Below are positions 47,773 to 57,209 of a DNA stretch of 64,000 nucleotides, in pieces. The DNA is from Novipirellula caenicola (GTDB taxonomy: Bacteria > Planctomycetota > Planctomycetia > Pirellulales > Pirellulaceae), in the NCBI RefSeq assembly GCF_039545035.1, contig NZ_BAABRO010000019.1:1-64000 (forward strand). Direction: 5' to 3'. Each line of letters begins with the position of its first letter. Positions within the stretch are counted from its first letter, which is position 1. Position numbers and translations under genes: made by a program. Below the pieces are notes generated by a model, which did not search any database, had not been told where the DNA came from, and saw nothing but the letters and a program-made list of their open reading frames with translations.

Positions 47773-48321
47773 ATGTCGATGCCCCCTAACGATCCGTTTG
47801 AGACCAACCCAAACAGCCGATTTGCGACCCCGCAGTCGACACCATCCGAGAGCAACACCTGGAAATGGGTGTTGGGAATCATCTTAGGTGTATGTGTTGT
47901 CGGTGGATTGGTGTGCTGTGGCGGCATCTATTTCATGTTCAACATGGGCAAGGGCATGATGGCCGACATGGTCAAACAGGAAATGAGCGCTAACCCCGTG
48001 ATCCAAGAACACATCGGCGAAATCCAATCGATCGAGCTGAACTTGGCAGCGACCGGCGAAGCGGGGCAAGACAAGCCAGGCGTGCTGGCATTTGACTTGG
48101 TCGGCAGCAAAGGATCCGGCGTGCTCGAGATCAAGCAAGACCGCAACCAGAGCGGCGAAGCGATGACGATTCATTCAGCGGAACTGGTGATGCCCGATGG
48201 AACTCGCTACGAAGTCATGTCGGATTTGGATTCGTTTGAAGACCAAATTGACACCGGGATCGAAATCGATGCCGGTTCAGCCGAACTGGATCACTCCGAA
48301 TCCGAAATCCTGCTCAAATAA
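47773..48321 (+). CDS. Membrane-anchored Coa1-like protein
   Basis: The 182-residue protein has a short Pro/Asn/Ser-rich cytoplasmic segment, one helix (VLGIILGVCVVGGLVCCGGIYFM) and an exposed domain. The latter (NPVIQEHIGEIQSIEL, then VLAFDLVGSKGSGVLEIKQD) has the pattern of the cytochrome-oxidase assembly protein Coa1/TIM21 fold. That similarity is by eye. Bacterial proteins of this type are common in planctomycetes and lack assigned function. It starts a group of plus-strand genes; the cyclophilin gene is 75 bp downstream. Confidence 0.6.
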   Translation: MSMPPNDPFETNPNSRFATPQSTPSESNTWKWVLGIILGVCVVGGLVCCGGIYFMFNMGKGMMADMVKQEMSANPVIQEHIGEIQSIELNLAATGEAGQDKPGVLAFDLVGSKGSGVLEIKQDRNQSGEAMTIHSAELVMPDGTRYEVMSDLDSFEDQIDTGIEIDAGSAELDHSESEILLK

Positions 48322-48396
48322 CTCCGCCCCATTTTTTTGTCTTCGTCATCTGAAACCGACGAAACCAAACTCCCCTCACTTTTACAAGATTGATTA

Positions 48397-48828
48397 ATGA
48401 AAGTTGCAACGTTTGACACCACCAAAGGCAAAATCCGAATCGAACTTTTCGACGACAAGACCCCAAAAACGGTCGAAAATTTTGAAACGCTTTGCGAAAA
48501 GAAATTCTACGATGGGCTGAGCTTCCATCGCGTGATCCCCGATTTCATGATCCAAGGCGGCTGCCCGCTTGGTACCGGAACCGGCGGACCAGGCTACAAA
48601 TTCGAAGATGAGTTTCATCCTGAATTGAAGCACGACGGCCCGGGCGTTCTTTCGATGGCCAACGCCGGTCCGAACACCAACGGATCCCAATTCTTCATCA
48701 CGCACCTTGCGACTCCGCACTTGGACGGCAAACACAGCGTGTTTGGCAAGGTCATCGAAGGCCAAGACGTTGTCGATTCGATCGAACAAGGCGACAAGAT
48801 GACGACCGTGCGAGTGACCGAAGAGTAA
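48397..48828 (+). CDS. Cyclophilin-type peptidyl-prolyl cis-trans isomerase
   Basis: The 143-residue cytoplasmic enzyme has the core cyclophilin motifs [15 protein letters not shown] and [18 protein letters not shown], with the catalytic Arg in FHR. It lacks a signal peptide, so it is a PpiB-type rather than a periplasmic PpiA-type enzyme. It accelerates proline isomerisation in folding. The SGNH gene follows after 14 bp, which suggests cotranscription. Confidence 0.93.
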   Translation: MKVATFDTTKGKIRIELFDDKTPKTVENFETLCEKKFYDGLSFHRVIPDFMIQGGCPLGTGTGGPGYKFEDEFHPELKHDGPGVLSMANAGPNTNGSQFFITHLATPHLDGKHSVFGKVIEGQDVVDSIEQGDKMTTVRVTEE

Positions 48829-48842
48829 TCCGACACGGACGC

Positions 48843-49892
48843 ATGAACGCCCTTAACGCAAAAAGAATCGTTGCCAAATGGTTGCTCGGTGCACTGTTTG
48901 GCACGTTTCTTATCGCGTTGACTTCTCCGCTGTTTGTCCGCAGCTACGTCCCTTCCGAACTTGACCCGCTGCGTGGCGTCTTCGTTCTGGAATCCGGCCA
49001 TTTCTATCGTTGGCGTAGCGAAGGTTACGCAACGACCGCGATTGGACCGCATGGCATGCCGGGGCGGGTCGGTCTTGACGAAGCAAAGCGAGCGGACGAA
49101 ATTCGCGTCGCGATCTGGGGTGACTCACAAGCCGAAGGCGTGGGCGTTTCCGACCAACAGAAACTGCATCGGCAGATTGAACGCATCGGCGAACAATCTC
49201 AGCACACCATCGTTGCATTGCCATTGGCTCGCAGCGGCGACGATGCCGCCGATTGGTTGGCACAAATTCCGCGAGTCGAAGAAGCACTTGCGATCGATAT
49301 GCACGTGATCCTCGTTGCGGAAATGGTCGATCTGGAGGCCGCGACTGACGCGATCACCCCGGCTCCGCCAATCGACGCTTCACAGTTGGCTGCCCAAAAC
49401 CGGATCGCGTCCAACGTGCCTGCGTTTGTGATCCAGGCCGCACGCCGCGTGTTGCGAACCGCGGACGATACGCCGCGGACGCTGCGATTTTCGGTGGGGC
49501 CGCTTCCCAATCCTGCGGTGCCCCCAGCAACCTTGGACAAACCGGAAACCGATTGGGACGCGGTGATGCGTGCGATTCGTGCGGCAAGCGACCGGCCCAT
49601 CCTGCTAGTGTATGCACCACGAATTCAGCGACAATCGTTGACGCGAATCGTGGTGGATAACGACCAACCGACCGGCAACGAACTGTCCGAAATCAAGCAG
49701 GCCGCCCAATCGGCTGGGCTCTTGCTACGTGAGGTGACCGAAAACTTTGTGGCGTCCGCCGAAAAGAATCATTGGCCACATGGGTTCCACAACGGCGTCA
49801 TCATGCAAGGCCATCTGAACGAAACCGGTTACGCAATTGTTGCGTCAGAGATCGTTTCCGAGATCGAACGTTTTGATTTCCCCGTTCACTAA
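48843..49892 (+). CDS. Membrane-anchored SGNH-hydrolase-like protein
   Basis: The 349-residue product has an N-terminal helix (WLLGALFGTFLIALTSPL) that anchors it with the bulk outside. IWGDSQAEGVGV (Gly93-Asp94-Ser95) is block I of SGNH/GDSL hydrolases. A C-terminal His in MQGHLNETGY (His324) is at the place of block V, but the usual Asp three residues before it is missing. The MBOAT gene follows 17 bp later: the pairing of a membrane O-acyltransferase with an SGNH protein is that of alginate/peptidoglycan O-acetylation systems. Its likely role is transfer of acyl groups to a glycan outside the membrane. Confidence 0.75.
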   Translation: MNALNAKRIVAKWLLGALFGTFLIALTSPLFVRSYVPSELDPLRGVFVLESGHFYRWRSEGYATTAIGPHGMPGRVGLDEAKRADEIRVAIWGDSQAEGVGVSDQQKLHRQIERIGEQSQHTIVALPLARSGDDAADWLAQIPRVEEALAIDMHVILVAEMVDLEAATDAITPAPPIDASQLAAQNRIASNVPAFVIQAARRVLRTADDTPRTLRFSVGPLPNPAVPPATLDKPETDWDAVMRAIRAASDRPILLVYAPRIQRQSLTRIVVDNDQPTGNELSEIKQAAQSAGLLLREVTENFVASAEKNHWPHGFHNGVIMQGHLNETGYAIVASEIVSEIERFDFPVH

Positions 49893-49909
49893 ACCGCGGC
49901 GAAATTGAA

Positions 49910-51292
49910 ATGCTTTTTACTCAAGCCGAGTTTCTGATTTTCTTTCTTGTCGTCCTCGCTACGGTTTGGATGACGGGCAATCGCGTTGTTCGAAATACGA
50001 TCCTGCTGTGCGCCAGCTACTACTTCTATGCCTATTGGGACATCCGATTTTGCTTGTTGCTGTTGTTGTCGACGACTGTCGACTTTGTCGTCTCTCGTGC
50101 GATCCACAACAGCAATCACACGGCGACGCGTCGCGGCTGGCTGATCGTTAGTATTGCGGTCAACCTGGGTGTCTTGGCGTTCTTTAAGTACTTCAATTTC
50201 TTCATCGCTTCGGCGGCACCGATGGTCGAAGCGTTTGGCGGCAGCGCCAGCACGCTGAACATCATCCTGCCGGTCGGCATTTCGTTTTATACCTTTCAAA
50301 CGCTTAGCTATACGATTGATGTTTATCGGCGAGTGTTGCGACCAACACACAGCCTGCTTGACTTTGCCCTGTACGTTGCATTCTTTCCGCAGCTGGTCGC
50401 GGGCCCGATCGTCCGTGCACGTGAATTGCTGCCGCAGCTTTCCACGACTCCAAATTGGTCCAATCGGCGATTTTATTATGGTTTTCAGCAACTTTTGCGA
50501 GGTGCGGTCAAAAAGGTTTTGATGGCCGACCGATTGGGCGAAATGGTGGATGTCGTCTTCGAAAACCCGGACTTTTACAGCAGCAGCACATTGTGGTTGG
50601 CCGTGATCGCCTATGCCGGCCAAATCTACCTGGATTTTTCCGGATACACCGACATGGCGATCGGATCGGCAAAGATGCTTGGTTATCGCTTTCCCAAGAA
50701 TTTCAGGCACCCGTACCTCGCTACGTCCATGTCCGAATTTTGGCACCGTTGGCACATGACGCTCTCACGTTGGTTACGCGATTATCTGTACATCCCACTT
50801 GGTGGCAACCGAAACTCGACAATCGCAACGTATCGCAACTTGATGATCACGATGACTCTTGGCGGGCTGTGGCACGGTGCGGCTTGGACGTTTGTGTTGT
50901 GGGGCATGCTGCATGGTGCTGCGTTGTGTCTCGAGCGAGCGATCCGCAGCGTGACGTCACGGCGACTACCGAAGTTGCTTCACTGGGGATTGGTGATGAT
51001 GGTGGTGTTGGTCGGTTGGGTGCTGTTCCGATCGACGGACATAGACGCCGCGGCAAGCATGCTGCGGCGATTGACGCTGCCATCACCGGGGATCGATTGG
51101 TACCCACCGCTGGTGATCGGCGTGCTTGCATGCATGGCGATCGAGCACGCGGTGTGGATGACACGTTGGCGACGAACGATGCGGTTGCCGCCGAATGCAT
51201 GGTATTCGCCCATCGCAACCACCGTGATGCTTTGGGCTTTGTTAATCTATGCACCTGTCGGTTTTCAGCCGTTTGTCTATTTCCAATTCTGA
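49910..51292 (+). CDS. MBOAT-family O-acyltransferase (AlgI-like)
   Basis: A 460-residue polytopic protein with MBOAT features: FWHRWHMTLSRWLRDYLYIP and GGLWHGAAWTFVLWGMLHG, with the conserved catalytic His in the latter. The N-terminus resembles AlgI/DltB/PatA. It should move acyl groups from cytoplasmic donors across the membrane for transfer by the SGNH protein encoded 17 bp upstream. The membrane GT-C-like gene follows 18 bp after. All are probably one operon with the upstream cyclophilin. Confidence 0.9.
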   Translation: MLFTQAEFLIFFLVVLATVWMTGNRVVRNTILLCASYYFYAYWDIRFCLLLLLSTTVDFVVSRAIHNSNHTATRRGWLIVSIAVNLGVLAFFKYFNFFIASAAPMVEAFGGSASTLNIILPVGISFYTFQTLSYTIDVYRRVLRPTHSLLDFALYVAFFPQLVAGPIVRARELLPQLSTTPNWSNRRFYYGFQQLLRGAVKKVLMADRLGEMVDVVFENPDFYSSSTLWLAVIAYAGQIYLDFSGYTDMAIGSAKMLGYRFPKNFRHPYLATSMSEFWHRWHMTLSRWLRDYLYIPLGGNRNSTIATYRNLMITMTLGGLWHGAAWTFVLWGMLHGAALCLERAIRSVTSRRLPKLLHWGLVMMVVLVGWVLFRSTDIDAAASMLRRLTLPSPGIDWYPPLVIGVLACMAIEHAVWMTRWRRTMRLPPNAWYSPIATTVMLWALLIYAPVGFQPFVYFQF

Positions 51293-51310
51293 TCCGTACC
51301 CAACCTCACG

Positions 51311-52648
51311 ATGAAGCCCGCTTTCGCCTACTGGATCTCGTTCGTCGTCGGCGGCGTGTTTATTGCATGGTTGAGCGGGCGACTAGAACCGCATTTCGTT
51401 TCGGATTCTACAAGCTACCTGGAGTATTCTTTTTCATCCTTGGATGAGATCGGTCGATCGATCCGCACGCCGGGCTATCCATTGTGGCTGATGGCATTTC
51501 GAGGCACGGTCGGATTGACCTGGGTGCCACTAGCCCAAGTGATCGTCCATGCGACCGCCGCATTTTGGTTGGCCACTGAACTGAGACGACAAGGAATGAT
51601 GCATCGCCATTGCATCGTCGCCGGGATTGCGATCGCGGTGGGGTGCACCGCAATGGACAACATCAACATCATTTCGACCGACGCGATCGCAGCGTCGGTC
51701 GGCGTGATGGCCGCCACCGCGCTACTACGACTGAGCAGCGCGGCGGATTCGTGGCGATGGGCGGCCGCCACAGCGGTTTTGTCGGTAGTTGCGATCATGC
51801 TGCGTCCGGCTTACCTATTCCTGATTCCATGGTTGGCGGTCGCGGGCAGTTTGCTAGGCCGAGTCCATGGGCAGCGGTGGAAGACGTCGATTGGCAATAG
51901 CGTGCTCGTTTCGATCGCGACGCTGCTGCCAATTTTGGCGTGGATGGGACTTCGCATGATTGCCGTCAACGACTTTGGAATCCTGCCGTTTGGCCACCAA
52001 AATCTCGGCGGCGTTTTGGTCCAATTGGTCTCTGACGAAGAGCTCACCCAGTTGCCTGGGGATGCGGCGGCGATGGGAGAAGCCATCGTGTTCGAGAAAC
52101 AAAGGCTGGCGGCGACCGGGCACTCGTTCGCCGCAGGCGATGCCGGAGCGACGATGACGATCGATGCCCGCTGGGACGAGATGACCTATTTCGTTGTCGT
52201 GCCTGCAGCAAAATCACTCGCCGGCGACGATCCCGTGGCGCAGCATAACGCGATCAAAGTGATGAACCAAGCAATCATTGCTCAGTACCCGCTGCGATAT
52301 GCGACCTGGATTGCCAAAAATGGTCGCCGAGGTGCATGGGCGATCGCGGCAGACATGGTCATGCACCCGACATTTTTGACCGCTATCCTTGGCTTGGCCG
52401 CGTGGTTGATCTATGCGGCGACAAGCGGAATCCCATGTAGCGGTGTTCTCGACAATGGATTGGCCATGCGATCGCTGACCATCATCACGCTGACCTACTT
52501 GGCCGCAAAACTTGGCTTTGTGATCTTGACCAGCCCGGGGATTGGCCGATTCAGTGACGCTGCTGCGATCTTTTTGCCGGCGTGGTTAGCGGTGGCGGCA
52601 CTGCAATGCATTTCGCCATTGCCCGAATGCAAAACCAGAGAGCCCTAA
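51311..52648 (+). CDS. Polytopic GT-C-like membrane protein
   Basis: The 445-residue protein has about ten predicted helices. An early loop reads SDSTSYLEYSFSS and RTPGYPLWLMAF, the Asp-Tyr plus R-x-P-x-Y-P pattern of GT-C glycosyltransferases (ArnT/PMT-like), which transfer sugars from polyprenyl donors outside the membrane. A periplasmic loop of about 100 residues lies between helices in the second half. No substrate is apparent. The position directly after SGNH and MBOAT genes suggests it modifies the same exported glycan. It converges with hrpB across 10 bp. Confidence 0.6.
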   Translation: MKPAFAYWISFVVGGVFIAWLSGRLEPHFVSDSTSYLEYSFSSLDEIGRSIRTPGYPLWLMAFRGTVGLTWVPLAQVIVHATAAFWLATELRRQGMMHRHCIVAGIAIAVGCTAMDNINIISTDAIAASVGVMAATALLRLSSAADSWRWAAATAVLSVVAIMLRPAYLFLIPWLAVAGSLLGRVHGQRWKTSIGNSVLVSIATLLPILAWMGLRMIAVNDFGILPFGHQNLGGVLVQLVSDEELTQLPGDAAAMGEAIVFEKQRLAATGHSFAAGDAGATMTIDARWDEMTYFVVVPAAKSLAGDDPVAQHNAIKVMNQAIIAQYPLRYATWIAKNGRRGAWAIAADMVMHPTFLTAILGLAAWLIYAATSGIPCSGVLDNGLAMRSLTIITLTYLAAKLGFVILTSPGIGRFSDAAAIFLPAWLAVAALQCISPLPECKTREP

Positions 52649-52658
52649 CGGTTCGCGT

Positions 52659-55217
52659 TTAATCGCGAGGCTTCAGCCCGTTGTGAGTCGCCTTTGCGGT
52701 CAGAGCGTCTTCGGGCCAATAGTGCTTGGGATAGCGACGGCGAAGTTCTTTGCGGACTACCGGATAGGTTGTCCTCCAAAAACTATTCAAGTCATCGGTG
52801 ATCTGTTGCGGCCGACGATTTGGACCGAGCAAATGCAACTGCAGCGGCACCTTGCCGCCCGCGATCCGAGGCGTGTCGGTCCAGCCGAACAATTCTTGCA
52901 GCTTGACATGAATTGCCGGAGGCTTTCCTTGGACGTATTCAACGCGAACGGTATTGCCGCTGGGGACGGTGATTCGCTCGGGCGCATGCCGATCAATCTG
53001 CTGCAGCTGGGCGTAATCGAAGATTCCTTTGAAATGATCCAACCATGCTGCTCGGCGAAGCTGTGCCATCGACGTCACCGATTGACACAGTTGCTGCAAG
53101 ACGGTCTGTACCGCGGCGTCATCAAGCTTGGGGATGTCTAGATCGGGCAGGTGTGAATGCAGAAAGCGGACACGTCGTAAAAAAGTCAACGCGGCCTCGT
53201 TTTTGTCGCTTAGCAACGATTCAACATCGTCTCGAACCACATCGGCCAAAACCGTTGCCACATAGGGACTCGGCTGACACTCAATCGGTGATTCGCTGAG
53301 CACCAGATCATGAAAATATTGCCGCCGTCGTGCGATCACGACTTGTTTCGCGAGATCATAAAATGGTTCATCAACCGTACGAAGCTGCGACGGGTCAAGC
53401 CAATCGAGTTCGATCGGCACTGCGATTCGAACCAAGGCTTCGTTTCCACGATCGTCGACATCAATACAGACAAAATACCTTGCCGGCGATCCTGATTCGT
53501 CGGTCATCGACGGATGAGCCAATTGGACACCGCGGCCGCCCACCATCAGCCCACGGTCGCTGTCGTGGCTGCGTCGCCGTGCAACGCGATCGGGGTACGC
53601 CGCAAGTAGACATTGCTGCAACGCGTGATGATTCACTGCGTTTGATTGCAACGGTTCTGCTGCCCCCATGATTCGACAAAACTGTTTAGCGACTCGATGA
53701 ATTTGTTTTGCTGCCCCACGATCGATTTCGACACGAGCATCGCCCTCGAGAAAACGTTTCAATTTGTCGAGCTGATCAAACAGACTCAGTGACTGCGAGC
53801 GAAACGGACCGCGTTCACTCAACAGCGCCGCCACAAAAGCAGCATCCGACACCACCGCGAAGTCATCGGCGGCAACGAGGAACCGGGCGATGCGAGGGTG
53901 AAGCGGCAATCGCAACATGCGCCGCCCTACGGCCAACAACGCACCAGCGTCATCGATTGCACCGAGCGCAACCAACAACCGTTTGGCTCGGTCCACCGTT
54001 TCCAGCGACGGGGGCGTTAGCCAGGGAAAATCGATTGCATCGCGTTCTCCCCAACCGGCCAACATCAAGGCGGTGGAACTAAAGTCAGCCCGCTCGATTT
54101 CAGGCGACTCGTGTAGCCGGCGTGAGCGGTGGGCCGCCAGCGGCCAGAGCCGGAAACAGACGCCCGCTTCGGTTCGCCCAGCCCGCCCCGCACGTTGTTC
54201 GGCCGACGCCTGAGAAATGGGTTCCAAACGAAGCACCGGAAGCCCCACGGCAGGATTGAACCGCATCACGCGGGCAAGCCCGCTGTCGATCACGGCGGTC
54301 ACCCCGGGAATCGTGACCGAGGTTTCGGCGACATTGGTGGCAAGAATGATTTTGCGACGTTTCGAGGCGGCAAGCACGGCGTCTTGATCGCCCGTACTCA
54401 TCTCGCCATACAGATCATGCAAAATGCAATCCTCTGCAATCCCGCTGGCCGCGATCATCCGGTGCGTCCGCCGGATCTCCCCCACGCCTGGTAAAAAGAT
54501 CAGCACATGCCCTGCGGTTCGAGCGAGCGCATCGGGCAACGTTTCAAGGATCTGCGAATCGAGCGGCTGTTTGGACAGATGAGGTGAATGGACGATGTCC
54601 ACCGGAAAGGCCCGGCCTTCGCTGTGGACCGAAACGGCATCGCCAAGAAAATCGACAATCGGTTCGGTCGCCAACGTGGCCGACATAACGATCAATTTCA
54701 ATTCGGGACGAAGCGTCGTGCGAATCCGCTGCAGCATCCCCAAGGCCGAATCGATCTCGAGGCTGCGTTCGTGGAACTCGTCCAAAATCACGCCGCCCAC
54801 ATTCTCCAGCAGCGGATCGTCGCTAAGCCGGCGAAGCAGCATGCCGGTCGTCATTACGACCAATCGCGTTTGTTTGGACGTGCATCGATCAAAGCGAACG
54901 TGATAGCCGATACGGCTGCCTAATTCACTGCCATCCAGTTTAGCCAACCGAGCCGCGGCCCCGCGGGCTGCCAAACGACGCGGTTGAATCAAGAGGATCT
55001 CGCCATCGTCGACAACATTCCGCTGCAACAATGCGAGCGGAACCAGCGTCGTCTTGCCAGCTCCCGGTGGCGCCTTCAGTACCACCGGTCGCGACTCGGC
55101 AGCGGCGTTCAGAATCGCGTCCAAGCATTCCGCAACCGGCAAACCGAAGCTTTCCGCATCGTTTGCCAGCGGATTACGTGACACAGGGTCGCCGGGAACC
55201 GAATCGCTCACGTACAA
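52659..55217 (-). CDS. hrpB: ATP-dependent helicase HrpB
   Basis: The 852-residue DExH helicase has Walker A APPGAGKTT (49-57), a DEFH box (146-149, with His in place of the more common DEAH third-residue Ala as Phe) and VMSAT. The HrpB C-terminal domain ends in RRRYPKHYWPEDALTA. The DEFH box and this C-terminal end distinguish HrpB from HrpA, which is also present in this window. Function in bacteria is poorly defined. The upstream start at 55217 gives a short tail before the helicase core. Confidence 0.92.
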   Translation of the reverse strand: MYVSDSVPGDPVSRNPLANDAESFGLPVAECLDAILNAAAESRPVVLKAPPGAGKTTLVPLALLQRNVVDDGEILLIQPRRLAARGAAARLAKLDGSELGSRIGYHVRFDRCTSKQTRLVVMTTGMLLRRLSDDPLLENVGGVILDEFHERSLEIDSALGMLQRIRTTLRPELKLIVMSATLATEPIVDFLGDAVSVHSEGRAFPVDIVHSPHLSKQPLDSQILETLPDALARTAGHVLIFLPGVGEIRRTHRMIAASGIAEDCILHDLYGEMSTGDQDAVLAASKRRKIILATNVAETSVTIPGVTAVIDSGLARVMRFNPAVGLPVLRLEPISQASAEQRAGRAGRTEAGVCFRLWPLAAHRSRRLHESPEIERADFSSTALMLAGWGERDAIDFPWLTPPSLETVDRAKRLLVALGAIDDAGALLAVGRRMLRLPLHPRIARFLVAADDFAVVSDAAFVAALLSERGPFRSQSLSLFDQLDKLKRFLEGDARVEIDRGAAKQIHRVAKQFCRIMGAAEPLQSNAVNHHALQQCLLAAYPDRVARRRSHDSDRGLMVGGRGVQLAHPSMTDESGSPARYFVCIDVDDRGNEALVRIAVPIELDWLDPSQLRTVDEPFYDLAKQVVIARRRQYFHDLVLSESPIECQPSPYVATVLADVVRDDVESLLSDKNEAALTFLRRVRFLHSHLPDLDIPKLDDAAVQTVLQQLCQSVTSMAQLRRAAWLDHFKGIFDYAQLQQIDRHAPERITVPSGNTVRVEYVQGKPPAIHVKLQELFGWTDTPRIAGGKVPLQLHLLGPNRRPQQITDDLNSFWRTTYPVVRKELRRRYPKHYWPEDALTAKATHNGLKPRD

Positions 55218-55250
55218 ATTTCTCGCGTAAGTGGCACTATCGACTTGTCG

Positions 55251-55820
55251 TTACGCCGGCCCCAAACCACACGCTCGCCGCCACGCACTGATTTGTCCGA
55301 CGTGCAGCGTGATGTGCCCGCCGACGTAGAAGTTCAACATGGCACCGGTCGTTGGCAGACGCTCTCGCATTGCTTCATTGGGGTTCACCTCTAGAAACAC
55401 AGCGTCATCGGCCTTTTCCAGTGCTGCCAACGCCGCTTCATAGCCAGTGTTGAACGCGTTTAGGATTTCGTCCATCGGTGGATAGATGTTGCCCTCGGGA
55501 TCATCGACGCACTTGGCCGACTTCGAGAAGACTTTGACAAATTCCTCGCTCGGCAGGTATGCCGATGCATCGCCTCCCAACGCCTTGATCACCTCGGACG
55601 CGTACAGACTCAGGTGCCCAAACACAAACGCAGGATGGTTTGACTCAATTACAGTGTCGCCACACTTGGCAAAGCGAGCAAATTGTTCGGGGGTAACGTC
55701 TTTGAGCATTCGTTGGGCGTTGGCGAGTCCAATCCGGCTGGACGCGGCGATCATGGGACCGATGTTGGGCACGGTGGTAAATCCTTGTTTGAATCGAGTG
55801 ATGAATCCGTCAGACGGCAT
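55251..55820 (-). CDS. DinB-like four-helix protein
   Basis: The 189-residue protein has the DinB/YfiT pattern of metal-binding His: SNHPAFVFGHL (His62, His69) and GHITLHVGQISAWR (His169, His173). This places the ligands on the helices as in DinB-superfamily members, which include metal-dependent thiol transferases. No enzymatic role can be assigned. It lies 33 bp upstream of hrpB on the same strand, so it could be cotranscribed. Confidence 0.75.
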   Translation of the reverse strand: MPSDGFITRFKQGFTTVPNIGPMIAASSRIGLANAQRMLKDVTPEQFARFAKCGDTVIESNHPAFVFGHLSLYASEVIKALGGDASAYLPSEEFVKVFSKSAKCVDDPEGNIYPPMDEILNAFNTGYEAALAALEKADDAVFLEVNPNEAMRERLPTTGAMLNFYVGGHITLHVGQISAWRRACGLGPA

Positions 55821-55917
55821 ATCGTAGGTGGCAGTGCCAAGGATCGTCTAGACACCGGGATTCCCGATCGATTTCGATTCACCACCCCCCCCCTCGGCAG
55901 CCACCTGCAAACATCCA

Positions 55918-56883
55918 TTACGCTTCGACAATCGCATCCGCCACGACTCGCTTGGATTTTTCCAATCCCTCGCGAGCGACTTCCAGCGCGTCGCGTTTCC
56001 AATATTCGGGATTGAACAACTCGAGTGAAAAGGTGCCGCGAAATCCGTTGCCTAACAATTGACGAATCGTTGGCACGAGCGGGCAGACACCATCACCAGG
56101 AAAAACGCGGTCTTTGTCACTAATGTCGCGTTGCGACGGTTCGCCTGGATAATCGTTGATGTGAAAGCAGTGCATCCGCGAGGCTTCGATCATCCCGAGG
56201 CCGGCAAAATCGCTGCCGCCTTTGTAGATGTGATAGAAATCGGGCAGTACACATGCCTTGGGATGCTCTGCCGCTGTCGCGACGTAAGCCAATTCACCGA
56301 GTTTGCTGAGCGTGGGTGAAAATCCCCAAAGTTCCAATTGCGGCGTCACGCCAATTTCGTCGCCAAGCTGCAAAAGTGCACGATAACGCTCGGCGATCAC
56401 CGGCAGCGGGGGCGAAATCGCGTCCTTTTGATGCGCGCCGATCGGCGGCGCCGCAATCATCGCCCCCCCGATCGACCGGACCAACTCCATGTCACGACGA
56501 GCCACTTCGAGACCGGCTTTTCGCTGTTCGGCGTCGTCGCTGATCCAATTTGCAAAACCGATGGCACTGTCGACCGTCATTCCTGCGTCTTCAATCTGCT
56601 TTCGCAGATCCGCAACGCTCCCCCCATTCTTGACATAGGCTTCGAGATCCCGAATCCACGGCTCAACGCCATCGTAGCCCGCTTTGGCCGCTACTTCGAT
56701 CTGCTGTGTGATCGTCAGATTCTGCCCTCGCAGCGTACTCATGTTCAGAGCAAAACGGACGGGCGATTTTTTTTCGTGCGTCGATCCCACTTCGGTTGCC
56801 GAAGCAGTTTCAAGATTACCGGTCACGGCCAAACCAACGGCAGAGGCGGTAACAAGTCCCATAAATTCGCGACGGTCAGTCAT
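55918..56883 (-). CDS. Tat-exported sugar phosphate isomerase/epimerase-like protein
   Basis: A 321-residue TIM-barrel protein of the xylose-isomerase-like (AP endonuclease 2) family. It begins MTDRREFMGLVTASAVGL: the twin-arginine motif plus hydrophobic stretch marks export through Tat. Barrel motifs include a KAGYDGVEPWI strand, the LELWGF Glu, CVLPDFYHIYKGG and CFHINDYPGEPS (His), residues that bind metal in this fold. Function may be an isomerase or epimerase of a sugar or ketoacid in the periplasm, as in many planctomycete paralogues. The frame extends to 57018 but the Tat signal at 56883 decides the start. Confidence 0.78.
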   Translation of the reverse strand: MTDRREFMGLVTASAVGLAVTGNLETASATEVGSTHEKKSPVRFALNMSTLRGQNLTITQQIEVAAKAGYDGVEPWIRDLEAYVKNGGSVADLRKQIEDAGMTVDSAIGFANWISDDAEQRKAGLEVARRDMELVRSIGGAMIAAPPIGAHQKDAISPPLPVIAERYRALLQLGDEIGVTPQLELWGFSPTLSKLGELAYVATAAEHPKACVLPDFYHIYKGGSDFAGLGMIEASRMHCFHINDYPGEPSQRDISDKDRVFPGDGVCPLVPTIRQLLGNGFRGTFSLELFNPEYWKRDALEVAREGLEKSKRVVADAIVEA

Positions 56884-57209
56884 GGCAGCAATAAACTCGC
56901 AGGAGGGAAAATGATCGGAAGTCCAAGGAGGCAGGAGCCATCGTTTTACTCGATTAGCGTAATCAAAACAGCATGGTGTTGCTGGCAATGAAAATCGCAA
57001 GGACAAAGAGAACTGCATTTCTCAATCACGACGTGCGGCGAGGATCGCGATTGCTTTAGCGTTTCCGAAACACTTCGTCGGCTGTGGTAATGATTCGAAA
57101 AACCCCGACGAATTTGGTTGCAGCAAAGAAAAAAACTCGCACAATGAAAGAGGTGTGAACCACACCTCTTTTCTTATTTGATGCTTTTCTAAGTTGCATT
57201 TGCGAGTTA
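56884..57209. other. Divergent intergenic region with hairpin
   Basis: The gap between two divergent genes is 326 bp. Its one striking item is the perfect hairpin at 57147-57171, close to the VWA start. Promoters are not visible with certainty. Confidence 0.5.
57147..57171 (+). promoter_or_regulatory. Perfect hairpin with T-rich tail in VWA leader
   Basis: AAAGAGGTGTG (57147-57157) and CACACCTCTTT (57161-57171) form a perfect 11-bp stem with an AAC loop, followed by TTCTTATTTG. It looks like an intrinsic terminator, yet no gene ends here: both neighbours point away. It may end a small RNA, attenuate the VWA gene, or be a leader hairpin. On the minus strand a T-run lies about 10 bp past the stem. 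Confidence 0.5.
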
